Origin: Terriglobales bacterium
Lineage (GTDB): Bacteria; Acidobacteriota; Terriglobia; Terriglobales; Acidobacteriaceae
NCBI GenBank assembly: GCA_015655365.1
Contig: JAATFE010000234.1
Coordinates: 1 to 9,313, forward strand
Direction: 5' to 3'
Length of the DNA stretch: 9,313 nt
Shown here: one piece after another, positions 1 to 5,643 of the stretch
Position numbering within the stretch: the stretch's first letter is position 1
Layout of the letters: every line of letters begins with the position of its first letter
The notes under the pieces: model-generated
What the model saw: the letters and a program-made list of their open reading frames with translations, nothing else
Told to the model about the DNA's origin: nothing
Database searches by the model: none
Program-made: the position numbers and the translations under genes

Positions 1-1
1 G

Positions 2-406
2 CAGCGCGTTTTTTTGACCGCGCGCCGGCACGATTGGAACGGCGAACCGTGCGAAAGCCGCGTCAAGGTCGCTTTTCAGGGGCTGAAGAAGTTCACCTAC
101 AGCGGCCCCGAGGGCCACGGCGTCTGCGAGTTCAACTACTCGAAGGACAAGCAGATACAGTCGCTCGGAGACTCCCTCCTGTCCGTCGCCACGACTATAG
201 TGGAAGGTGCGCGCCTGGAGTTGCTGCTCCACCATGATCCGCTCGGCCTCGATAGGGAGATGGACTATCTGAGCGAAGCCGCCGACGATGGCCGCGCCCA
301 GCAGATTTGCACCATTCGCAGCATCCTCGAGCGCTTGGCCGACGATGAAAGTGTGCTGGAGCGGGTAAGGAAGCGGGCCAGGGCGTTGTTGGCGAAGGCG
401 GAATGA
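2..406 (+). CDS. Unrecognised protein, 3' part (5' end outside window)
   Basis: The frame is open from the window edge to the TGA at 404-406, giving about 134 residues. A TTG at 14 is possible as a start but nothing supports it, so the gene is best read as truncated upstream. The visible part has a short beta-rich start, then a FNYSKD segment, and then a mostly helical half containing DPLGLDREMDYL and a basic C-terminus (ERVRKRARALLAKAE). There is no signal peptide, membrane segment or catalytic motif in what is left. I do not recognise a named family; it resembles short uncharacterised acidobacterial proteins, but that is a memory-based impression. The high-GC codon use agrees with its neighbours, and the opposite strand shows nothing better. 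Confidence is good that it is coding and low on any function. Confidence 0.65.
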   Translation, partial: QRVFLTARRHDWNGEPCESRVKVAFQGLKKFTYSGPEGHGVCEFNYSKDKQIQSLGDSLLSVATTIVEGARLELLLHHDPLGLDREMDYLSEAADDGRAQQICTIRSILERLADDESVLERVRKRARALLAKAE

Positions 407-529
407 ACTATCTTTTCCTACGATGCAATTTGTCGCAACTTTCCTTCTCAAAAGTGTGTCTCAAGTAAGTCAGGTTGTGATTCAGTGCGAATAGCAGTCA
501 AGGGTTGGGTAATGGAAAGGCGGGTCTCC
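407..529 (+). other. Intergenic stretch before the FecR-domain gene
   Basis: This stretch is more AT-rich than the flanking genes and should carry the promoter of the downstream gene, but I see no convincing -35/-10 pair. There is no hairpin of note after the upstream stop. The downstream reading frame is open back to a GTG at 485, with a further ATG at 512. A purine-rich GGAAAGG at 513-519 lies about ten bases before the ATG at 530, which supports that later start. Confidence 0.4.
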
Positions 530-2200
530 ATGAAGCGCACAAAGTTAGTTCGGCGCTGGTTGGATGCCGCGGTTGCGGGGCTGGCAGTGTTTGCCGTCGC
601 AGGCATCTGTTCGGCTCCCATTCTGCTTGCCGAAGATGCGCCGGCACCGGCGCGGGCCGTGCGGCTGAGCAGCGTAGATGGGCCGGTGCAGATCTCTCAA
701 GGCGACGAGGTGCTTGCCGATAAAGCCCTTGCCAATACCCCGCTGTTTGAGGGGACGCGTATCGCCACCGCGGACGAAGGCCGGGCGGAGATCCAGTTTG
801 AAGACGGCAGCGTCGTTCGCCTCTCGCCGGGCAGTTCCTTGACTTTGGCTGTTCTGCGCCAGCAGGACGGCACAGCCGACGCGGAGATCGTGCTCGAAAG
901 CGGCCTGGTCTACTTTGAATTGCAAGGCGAAAGCCAGTCCAGCCACATCCGGGTCAAGTTCAGCGACAGCGTAGTCACGGCGGGCGGCTTCTCTGTCCTG
1001 CGCATCAACCTCGACAACCCTCCGGGCGGCTTGGCCGTCTTTTCCGGCAATGTCCATCTGGAGCGCGCCAACTCCCCGGCCCTCGACCTGCACGGCGGCG
1101 AAAGCGTGGCTCTGAACCTTACCGACCTCTCCGCATACAACCTGTCTGAATCCATCGAGCCGGACTCCTGGGACACATGGAATGCCGACCGCGACCAGGT
1201 ATTGACGGCCGAAGCCGCCGCCCGGACCAAGGCAACCAGCAGCTTTGCCAACAGCGACAACCCCGCCTGGAACGACCTGGACGCCAACGGCAATTGGTAC
1301 AACGTACCCGGCTCGGGCTACGTGTGGTCGCCCTATGAAGCGAGTGGAGTTGGCTCCGGTTGGGACCCCTACGGTTGCGGTCACTGGGCTTGGACGCCGG
1401 GCTACGGTTATATGTGGGTTTCCTGTTCTTCCTGGGGCTATCTGCCGTTCCAATGCGGGTCCTGGAACTTCTACAGCGATTTCGGTTGGGGATGGGGACC
1501 GGGAATGGGCTCCTGCCAGCCGTGGTGGGGCGGCGGTGGCTATGGATACAACGTCGGCGTCACTCCGGTCGGCTACGTTCTCCCGGCGCGTCCGGGGCTG
1601 CACCGGCCCGGTCGCTTGCCTTGGGGCGGAGGAGGGAAGCCGGGGCGGCCTCACCCCGTCCTCTCGGTTGACCGCCGTCCTTCCCTCAGAACCGCGGGAG
1701 TTGCCGGCCGAGACAAGAACGCTCCGGTGGTCATTGCCGGCCACACGGTGCAGCCGCTTCGTCCCCTGTCGCCGCGTCCCGTCTACCAGCGTCCCGCCTC
1801 GAGCTATTTGGGCTCGCAGCCCACCACTCCCGGCGCAAGAATGCCCGGCGCTTCAGGGCGCTCGGCAAGCCCCGTTGTCGTTGGCGGCCGGGTCGTGAAT
1901 CCGTCTGCTCCAGGCGGCAACAATGGCAGCCGCTTAGGCTACCCGTCTTTGCCTAGCGCCAACGCCGGGGGCCAGCACGCCCAAGCCCCCAGCCACACCA
2001 ATTCCGGCGGCGGCGGCTCGGTCGGTCGGTCCTCCGGTAGCCTTGGTGGGGGAGCCAGCAGTGGCGGCGCCTCCCGCAGCAGCGGCAGCTTTGGCGGCGG
2101 CTCCAGTGGTGGAGCATCGCGCAGTGGCGGAGGAAGTTTTGGTGGCGGTGGTGGCGGCTCGCACGGCGGCGGTGGTGGAGGCGGGGGCAGAACGCACTAA
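530..2200 (+). CDS. Secreted FecR-domain protein with aromatic repeat region and Gly/Ser-rich tail
   Basis: The start at 530 gives 556 residues and places a classic signal peptide at the N-terminus: basic MKRTKLVRRW, a hydrophobic stretch to about residue 33, and probable cleavage near LLA/EDA. Starts at 485 (GTG) or 512 (ATG) would add 15 or 6 residues in front of it. Residues about 44-200 look like a FecR domain (GPVQI, EGTRIATADEGRAEIQFEDGS, LSPGS, VVTAGGFSVLRI). Residues about 256-345 are very rich in Trp, Tyr and Gly, with WSPYE, WDPYGCGHWAWTP and SWGYLPF units resembling DUF6600-type repeats. The four cysteines of the mature protein (283, 299, 309, 329) all lie here and could form disulfides. 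A Pro/Arg-rich linker (about 350-490) leads to a Gly/Ser tail (493-553). No transmembrane anchor follows, and no FecI-type sigma factor is nearby, so a structural or envelope role seems likelier than TonB-linked signalling. The function is not known. Confidence 0.85.
   Translation: MKRTKLVRRWLDAAVAGLAVFAVAGICSAPILLAEDAPAPARAVRLSSVDGPVQISQGDEVLADKALANTPLFEGTRIATADEGRAEIQFEDGSVVRLSPGSSLTLAVLRQQDGTADAEIVLESGLVYFELQGESQSSHIRVKFSDSVVTAGGFSVLRINLDNPPGGLAVFSGNVHLERANSPALDLHGGESVALNLTDLSAYNLSESIEPDSWDTWNADRDQVLTAEAAARTKATSSFANSDNPAWNDLDANGNWYNVPGSGYVWSPYEASGVGSGWDPYGCGHWAWTPGYGYMWVSCSSWGYLPFQCGSWNFYSDFGWGWGPGMGSCQPWWGGGGYGYNVGVTPVGYVLPARPGLHRPGRLPWGGGGKPGRPHPVLSVDRRPSLRTAGVAGRDKNAPVVIAGHTVQPLRPLSPRPVYQRPASSYLGSQPTTPGARMPGASGRSASPVVVGGRVVNPSAPGGNNGSRLGYPSLPSANAGGQHAQAPSHTNSGGGGSVGRSSGSLGGGASSGGASRSSGSFGGGSSGGASRSGGGSFGGGGGGSHGGGGGGGGRTH
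2057..2188 (+). repeat. Gly/Ser low-complexity repeat inside the FecR-domain gene
   Basis: This is the end of the reading frame. Two near-copies of a SSGGASRSxGSFGGG unit start at 2057 and 2102, followed by GGGGGGSH and a run of eight glycines. The codons vary between GGC, GGT, GGA and GGG and between AGC, AGT, TCC and TCG. This suggests that the amino acid pattern is selected, rather than a recent DNA slippage product. Confidence 0.7.
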
Positions 2201-2249
2201 CCCATTACCCGCATATATCCGCGCCAACGATGTTCGTTTCAGCACCGAA

Positions 2250-2281
2250 GTCCCCGCAGACAGCTCATCGTCTGTGGGGAC
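2250..2281. terminator. Hairpin between two convergent genes, possible bidirectional terminator
   Basis: GTCCCCGCAGAC (2250-2261) pairs with GTCTGTGGGGAC (2270-2281). This gives a 12-base stem with a single G-U wobble and an 8-base loop. It lies 50 bp after the stop of the FecR-domain gene and 7 bp after the stop of ribA on the other strand. Neither side has a clean T-run: the plus side continues CTCGCTTTATT and the minus side is not T-rich. Termination in both directions is therefore inferred from position and stem quality. Confidence 0.55.
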
Positions 2282-2287
2282 CTCGCT

Positions 2288-2956
2288 TTATTCGCCCATA
2301 TCCTCGGTGATCACCGAGTCCTGAATGTGTCCCATCTTTTCGTGCTTGGTGCGCAGATAGCGCTCGAAGCTCTGCTGCGGCGCCACTTCGGCAGAGATAC
2401 GCTCCACCACTTCGATGCCCGCCGCTTCCAGCGCCGCCACCTTTTCCGGGTTGTTGGTCATCAGCCGGACCTGGCGGACGCCGAGCAGCTTCAGCACCTC
2501 GGTCGGCAGTTCGTACTCGCGGCAGTCGGCGGCAAAGCCCAACTCCACGTTGGCCTCGACCGTATCCAAGCCCTGATCCTGCAACTCGTAAGCCTTCAGC
2601 TTCGCCATCAAGCCGATCCCGCGGCCCTCCTGCTGCTCATAGAGCAGGATGCCCGCGCCCTCTTTGGCGATGCGCCCCATGGCCAGCTCAAACTGCAGTC
2701 GACAGTCGCAGCGCAGCGAGCCGAACACGTCGCCGGTCAGGCATTGCGAGTGGATGCGCACCACCGGCGGCTTCGAGTGAATGTCGCCCATCACCACGGC
2801 GACCAGTCCCTCGACCGTTTCTTTCTTGCTTTGGCCCACCTTCTCGTCGCACGGCCTCGGCGACGCCATCACACCCTCGAAACCGAAGATGCGGAAAGCT
2901 CCCCAGCGGGTAGGGAAATCCGCCTCGGCAATCTTCTTTACGCTTTCAAATGCCAT
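2288..2956 (-). CDS. ribA: GTP cyclohydrolase II
   Basis: This enzyme opens the imidazole ring of GTP, releasing formate and pyrophosphate to give the first pyrimidine intermediate of riboflavin synthesis; it is cytoplasmic and zinc-dependent. The 222-residue protein shows the zinc cysteines as C72-x10-C83-x-C85 within HSQCLTGDVFGSLRCDC. It also has YEQQEGRGIGL (106-116), AYELQDQGLDTVEAN (122-136), LGFAADCREY (139-148) and RLMTNNPEKV (164-173), and it ends with the usual TKHEKMGH followed by 12 extra residues. No DHBP synthase (RibB) domain is fused to it, so this is the standalone form. Compared with my memory of E. coli RibA, there are about 16 extra residues between GFE and the MGDI strand (roughly 29-50). 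The gene stands alone, with no other rib gene in view. The start at 2956 fits the family N-terminus and has a TAGAAT box six bases upstream. Confidence 0.95.
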   Translation of the reverse strand: MAFESVKKIAEADFPTRWGAFRIFGFEGVMASPRPCDEKVGQSKKETVEGLVAVVMGDIHSKPPVVRIHSQCLTGDVFGSLRCDCRLQFELAMGRIAKEGAGILLYEQQEGRGIGLMAKLKAYELQDQGLDTVEANVELGFAADCREYELPTEVLKLLGVRQVRLMTNNPEKVAALEAAGIEVVERISAEVAPQQSFERYLRTKHEKMGHIQDSVITEDMGE

Positions 2957-2962
2957 ATTCCT

Positions 2963-2968
2963 ATTCTA
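2963..2968 (-). promoter_or_regulatory. Candidate -10 box of ribA (leaderless)
   Basis: On the minus strand TAGAAT is followed by exactly six bases and then the ribA ATG. A transcript starting six to seven bases after a -10 box would begin at the start codon. An AGGA lies within those six bases but is too close to the ATG for a normal Shine-Dalgarno. No good -35 is visible. Confidence 0.4.
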
Positions 2969-2974
2969 CGTTGT

Positions 2975-2997
2975 GCGGAGCTGGAGCCGATCTCCGC
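2975..2997. promoter_or_regulatory. Short inverted repeat between divergent ribA and kinase genes
   Basis: GCGGAG (2975-2980) and CTCCGC (2992-2997) form a 6-bp inverted repeat with an 11-bp centre, upstream of both divergent starts. It could be an operator. Short GC-rich dyads are common in such DNA, so this is weak. Confidence 0.15.
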
Positions 2998-2999
2998 CT

Positions 3000-3039
3000 C
3001 TTGATCTCTGTCCTCTGCTCTCTGATCCTTGATCTCTGT
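3000..3039. repeat. Low-complexity CTCTG/GATC direct repeat
   Basis: CTTGATCTCTGT occurs at 3000-3011 and again, exactly, at 3028-3039, a period of 28 bases. The intervening bases are further CTCTG and CTGATC fragments. On the minus strand this reads as GATCAGAGA-type repeats. It sits in the ribA/kinase intergenic region, just upstream of the kinase start. Confidence 0.6.
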
Positions 3040-3055
3040 TCTTCGTCCCGTGCGG

Positions 3056-3061
3056 TACATT
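3056..3061 (+). promoter_or_regulatory. Candidate -10 box of the histidine kinase gene (leaderless)
   Basis: TACATT is followed by GAATGC and then the GTG at 3068, so the box lies exactly six bases before the preferred start codon. There is no Shine-Dalgarno in front of that GTG, which is consistent with a leaderless message. No clear -35 is seen. Confidence 0.4.
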
Positions 3062-3067
3062 GAATGC

Positions 3068-4369
3068 GTGGCAGATAACGAGCTGATTCTCATCACCCTG
3101 CTGGTCAAACTGGGCGTGGCCGCCGCGGTGGCCAGCGCCCTGGCGCGGTCGCAGACCTTCCAGCGCCTCTTGTTTGCCGAGCGGCGCCGCCATCGTGAAA
3201 CCGCGACCCTGCTGGCGTTTCTGCTGGTGCCGCTCACTCTCGGCGTATGGGTGCGGACCAGGGTGCCCAACTTCCTGGCCGCCGATGTTTCCTTTGAGAC
3301 CGTCGTTCTCATGGGCCTGCTGGTGGGGCCGGGGTGGGCCATGCTCGGCGGGGTCGTGCTCTCGGCGCCCGCGGTCTTCCAGCACGAGTACATAGCCCTG
3401 CCCTTCAATGCGGCCCTGGGCCTGGTGGCCGGTCTTCTGGGCCGTTTTGTCCAGATGAACGAGATCTGGTCCTTCACCCCGTTTATCGACCTGAGCCTTT
3501 ACCGCTGGGTGCGCCGCAACCTGCGCCAGCCGCGCATGGACCGCCAGATCCTCATGTTGTTTCTCATTGCCGTCCTGGAGATCGCCCGCGAGTGGCTGGC
3601 GCGCCTCTATCCAGGCCGGCTCTTTGCCCTCAACACCGGCAATCTCGGCTTGCAGGTCCTCGTCTGGCTCTGCGCACCCATGGTGGTGGGCATCGCCCTC
3701 AAGGTCTGGAACGCCTTGCGCATCGAAATCAAGCTCAAGGAGCAGCAGCGTCTTCTGCTTGAAGCTCGCCTCGACGCCCTCCAGCGCCAGATCAATCCCC
3801 ACTTTCTCTTCAACACCCTCAACTCCATCGCCTCCCTGGTCCGTATGAAGCCCGAGCTGGCCCGCGAAATGACCGTCAAACTGGCCAACATCCTGCGCGC
3901 CCTGCTTCGCGACCACGATACCTACGTGCCCCTCAGCGAGGAACTGCGCTTTACCGACGATTACCTCGACATCGAAGTGGTTCGTTTCGGCGCCGACAAG
4001 CTGCGCGTGGAAAAAGAGATCGACCCCCGCACGCTCGCGGTTCTCGTCCCCAGCATCCTTCTCCAGCCGCTGATTGAGAACAGCATCAAGCACGGCCTCG
4101 AACCGCGCATCCAGGGCGGCACGGTCACCGTGCGCAGCAGCCTCAAGGGGGACCGGGTCCTGATCGAGGTGGCCGACGACGGCGTTGGCATGGGCACTCG
4201 GCCAGCCTCGGCGCTACGCCGCAACGGCGCGGGCATCGGCATGCAGAACGTGCGCGAGCGCCTGGAAGTGCTCTACGGCAACGAGGCGCGCTTCAGCGTG
4301 GTCAGCAACCCTGGGCGCGGCACGCTGGTCTCCATCGAGTTCCCGGCCAACCTTACCGACACGCGCTGA
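3068..4369 (+). CDS. LytS/YehU-type membrane sensor histidine kinase
   Basis: From GTG 3068 the protein has 433 residues. The frame is open upstream to TTG 3029 (446 residues), but MADNELILITLLVKLG is the more natural N-terminus. The first 215 or so residues contain about six hydrophobic segments (near 6-25, 46-63, 78-100, 110-126, 161-177 and 194-213), a sensing domain of the LytS class. A helix (215-240) leads to the His_kinase motif NPHFLFNTLNSI, whose histidine 245 is the expected phosphoacceptor. The HATPase domain shows LLQPLIENSIKHGL (331-344, N box), ADDGVGMG (369-376, G1) and GAGIGMQNVRERL (387-399, G2). All key residues are present, so it should be an active kinase. The usual partner, a LytTR-type response regulator, is not adjacent. 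The next gene follows after 60 bp on the same strand and may be partly co-transcribed. The ligand cannot be read from the sequence. Confidence 0.92.
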   Translation: MADNELILITLLVKLGVAAAVASALARSQTFQRLLFAERRRHRETATLLAFLLVPLTLGVWVRTRVPNFLAADVSFETVVLMGLLVGPGWAMLGGVVLSAPAVFQHEYIALPFNAALGLVAGLLGRFVQMNEIWSFTPFIDLSLYRWVRRNLRQPRMDRQILMLFLIAVLEIAREWLARLYPGRLFALNTGNLGLQVLVWLCAPMVVGIALKVWNALRIEIKLKEQQRLLLEARLDALQRQINPHFLFNTLNSIASLVRMKPELAREMTVKLANILRALLRDHDTYVPLSEELRFTDDYLDIEVVRFGADKLRVEKEIDPRTLAVLVPSILLQPLIENSIKHGLEPRIQGGTVTVRSSLKGDRVLIEVADDGVGMGTRPASALRRNGAGIGMQNVRERLEVLYGNEARFSVVSNPGRGTLVSIEFPANLTDTR

Positions 4370-4417
4370 GACGTTCCTCGCGCGGCCCTCCCGGCCACTG
4401 CAATCCTCCATTCGCGG

Positions 4418-4423
4418 TATCCT
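4418..4423 (+). promoter_or_regulatory. Candidate -10 box of the metallo-hydrolase gene (leaderless)
   Basis: TATCCT is followed by CAAGGA and then ATG at 4430. The AAGGA directly touches the start codon and so cannot act as a normally spaced Shine-Dalgarno. The box-to-start distance is the same six bases seen at ribA and the kinase gene. If real, the hydrolase has its own promoter besides any read-through from the kinase. Confidence 0.4.
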
Positions 4424-4429
4424 CAAGGA

Positions 4430-5419
4430 ATGGTGCGTTTCACAGTGCTGGCTTCGGGGTCCAAGGGCAACAGCGCCGTAGTCACCGGGGGCCGCACGCG
4501 CATCCTGGTCGACTGCGGCCTGAGTTGCCGCGAGCTTTTTCGGCGCATGTCCCTGGCCGGCGAAGACCCGCAAACCCTCGACGCCATTATCATCACCCAC
4601 GAGCATTCCGACCACGTCCACGGCGTAGCCGTCACCGCGCGCAAGCTGGGCATTCCGGTGTACTTCACCGAGGCCACCCACGGCGCCTGGAGGCGCTGGC
4701 TCACTCCGCGCAGGCAGATGACCTACACGCAATGGCTGGAGCAGTGCCGCAAGCAGGCCGCCGAGCGCCAGGCCGAAGCCGAGTGCGCGGCGGAAGAGGG
4801 CGAGCCGGACGAGACCGATCTGCTCGCCGACGCCGAGCCCGTTTCGCCGGGAATGGCCGACATCGCCGCCGCCGATGCGCAGGCCGAGGCCGCCAAACCA
4901 CAAAAAGACGCTGCCTGGCTTCCGGCAGTCGAATATTTTGAGGCTGGCCGTCCCTTCGTCATCGGCGATATCTCCATTAGTCCCTTCACCATTCCCCACG
5001 ATGCCGCCGACCCGGTTGGTTTCGTCCTCCAGGCCGAGGGCGTGCGCATGGCTTTTGCCACCGATCTCGGCTATATTCCGCCCAACGTCAAGGCGCAGTT
5101 GCAGGCTTTGGACCTGCTTCTGCTCGAGTCCAACCACGACCTGGAGATGCTGCGCGACGGCCCTTATCCCTGGTCGGTCAAGCAGCGGGTGCTCTCGCGC
5201 GTCGGCCACCTTTCCAACGACGCGGCAGCGGATTTCCTTGAGAACGGCTACGACGGCCAGGCCGCCTACGTGATCCTCGCGCATCTATCTGAAAGCAATA
5301 ATCTTCCCGAACTGGCTCGGGTCATGGCCGAGCGCGCCCTCAACGGCGGGGCGAGCCTGCTGGCCAATGCGCTGCTCCTGGCCAATCAGCATGAACCACT
5401 TTCTTCTATTTTCTTTTAG
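4430..5419 (+). CDS. Metallo-beta-lactamase-fold hydrolase, YycJ/WalJ type
   Basis: The 329-residue cytoplasmic protein opens with FTVLASGSKGNSAVV, as in YycJ/WalJ (VicX) proteins. It carries the metal motif THEHSDH (56-62), followed by IPHDAADPVGF (188-198), ATDLGY (210-215), LESNHDLEML (232-241), PYPWSVKQRVLSRVGHLSND (245-264) and LAHLSESNNLPELA (283-296). These contain the expected histidine and aspartate metal ligands, so it should bind two metals and probably acts as a phosphodiesterase or nuclease; that activity is inferred from the family. It is longer than the roughly 260-residue firmicute form because of an Ala/Glu/Gln-rich, probably coiled or disordered insertion at about 92-165. 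The start at 4430 agrees with the family; GTG 4433 is the only close alternative. It lies 60 bp after the kinase gene on the same strand. Confidence 0.9.
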   Translation: MVRFTVLASGSKGNSAVVTGGRTRILVDCGLSCRELFRRMSLAGEDPQTLDAIIITHEHSDHVHGVAVTARKLGIPVYFTEATHGAWRRWLTPRRQMTYTQWLEQCRKQAAERQAEAECAAEEGEPDETDLLADAEPVSPGMADIAAADAQAEAAKPQKDAAWLPAVEYFEAGRPFVIGDISISPFTIPHDAADPVGFVLQAEGVRMAFATDLGYIPPNVKAQLQALDLLLLESNHDLEMLRDGPYPWSVKQRVLSRVGHLSNDAAADFLENGYDGQAAYVILAHLSESNNLPELARVMAERALNGGASLLANALLLANQHEPLSSIFF

Positions 5420-5428
5420 GATGAATCG

Positions 5429-5442
5429 GTTACAATTGTAAC
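5429..5442. promoter_or_regulatory. Perfect 14-bp palindrome, BlaI/CopY-like operator over a -10-like box
   Basis: GTTACAATTGTAAC is its own reverse complement. Its core TACA-N2-TGTA matches the operator core known for BlaI/MecI/CopY repressors. The left arm contains TACAAT (5431-5436), one change from the -10 consensus, so a bound repressor would cover the promoter. It lies ten bases after the hydrolase stop and about 200 bases before the next gene. No BlaI-type gene is in the window, so the regulator is unknown. Confidence 0.5.
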
Positions 5443-5532
5443 GTGGGCATCACTCTGTACCAGGTTAGGTTGGCAAAGGAAACGCCAAGACCTTTGGTCA
5501 TGGCGAGGCAAAGCAAACAGGATCGGCGCTGA
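5443..5532 (+). CDS. Possible 29-codon leaderless micro-ORF
   Basis: The GTG at 5443 opens a frame (MGITLYQVRLAKETP...) that ends at TGA 5530-5532, with a basic C-terminus (KQDRR). It starts exactly six bases after the TACAAT inside the palindrome, the same spacing as three larger genes here. It could be a leader peptide for the downstream gene, or a chance frame within a structured RNA. No family is recognised, and the overlapping RNA repeats argue that the sequence may be selected at RNA level instead. Confidence 0.2.
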   Translation: MGITLYQVRLAKETPRPLVMARQSKQDRR

Positions 5533-5600
5533 GTCTATTTCAGACCGCCGAGCATCCAATTTGACCGAGCCTCCAAATTGCCACGTGAGCTACGCGGAAC
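5464..5600 (+). ncRNA. Structured, repeat-bearing leader region (candidate cis-RNA or small RNA)
   Basis: Several hairpins can be drawn. TTGGC/GCCAA encloses AAAGGAAAC (5470-5488). CCAAGACC/GGTCATGG has a TTT loop and one mismatch (5485-5503). TCGGCGCTGA pairs with TCAG-AC-CGCCGA (5523-5551), ten pairs with a two-base bulge. CAATTTG pairs with CAAATTG (5557-5580). A 12-base motif GGCAAAGSAAAC occurs twice (5472-5483 and 5507-5518, one difference). The A-rich repeats fall largely in predicted loops. I do not recognise a known riboswitch class. The region is too long to be a plain leader for the gene at 5644, whose start it precedes, and its promoter candidate lies at 5431-5442. Function is unknown. 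Confidence 0.35.
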
Positions 5601-5618
5601 ATCGCGGACCAACACATC

Positions 5619-5628
5619 CTTTGCAAAG
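5619..5628. promoter_or_regulatory. 10-bp palindrome just upstream of the small membrane protein gene
   Basis: CTTTGCAAAG is perfectly self-complementary and lies 15 bases before the ATG at 5644. It could be a second binding site or part of the ribosome-binding region fold. A 10-bp palindrome alone is weak evidence. Confidence 0.2.
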
Positions 5629-5643
5629 TGAGTCTTAAAGTCT

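Noticed and set aside
590..620. Lipoprotein signal (AVAGIC) in the FecR-domain protein
   Set aside because: The residue before the cysteine is isoleucine, which does not fit a lipobox; the hydrophobic stretch continues past it to an ordinary signal peptidase site.
545..1744. Long minus-strand open frame (399 codons) opposite the FecR-domain gene
   Set aside because: Its product is Arg/Gly/Ala-rich without recognisable motifs, while the plus strand has a signal peptide and FecR domain. High-GC antisense shadow.
2327..3004. Plus-strand open frame of 225 codons opposite ribA
   Set aside because: It is the antisense of a clear GTP cyclohydrolase II and shows no domain.
2966..4093. Minus-strand open frame of 375 codons opposite the kinase
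   Set aside because: The product is His/Gln/Glu/Gly-rich, typical of antisense translation; the plus strand carries intact H, N, G1 and G2 boxes.
4214..5284. Minus-strand open frame of 356 codons opposite the metallo-hydrolase
   Set aside because: It spans the end of one real gene and most of the next, and has no motif; the plus-strand hydrolase is full length with metal ligands.
5464..5551. A c-di-GMP-I (GEMM) riboswitch
   Set aside because: GGCAAA and GGCAAAGC elements recall it, but the GAAA tetraloop/receptor order and the second stem do not match as I remember the consensus.
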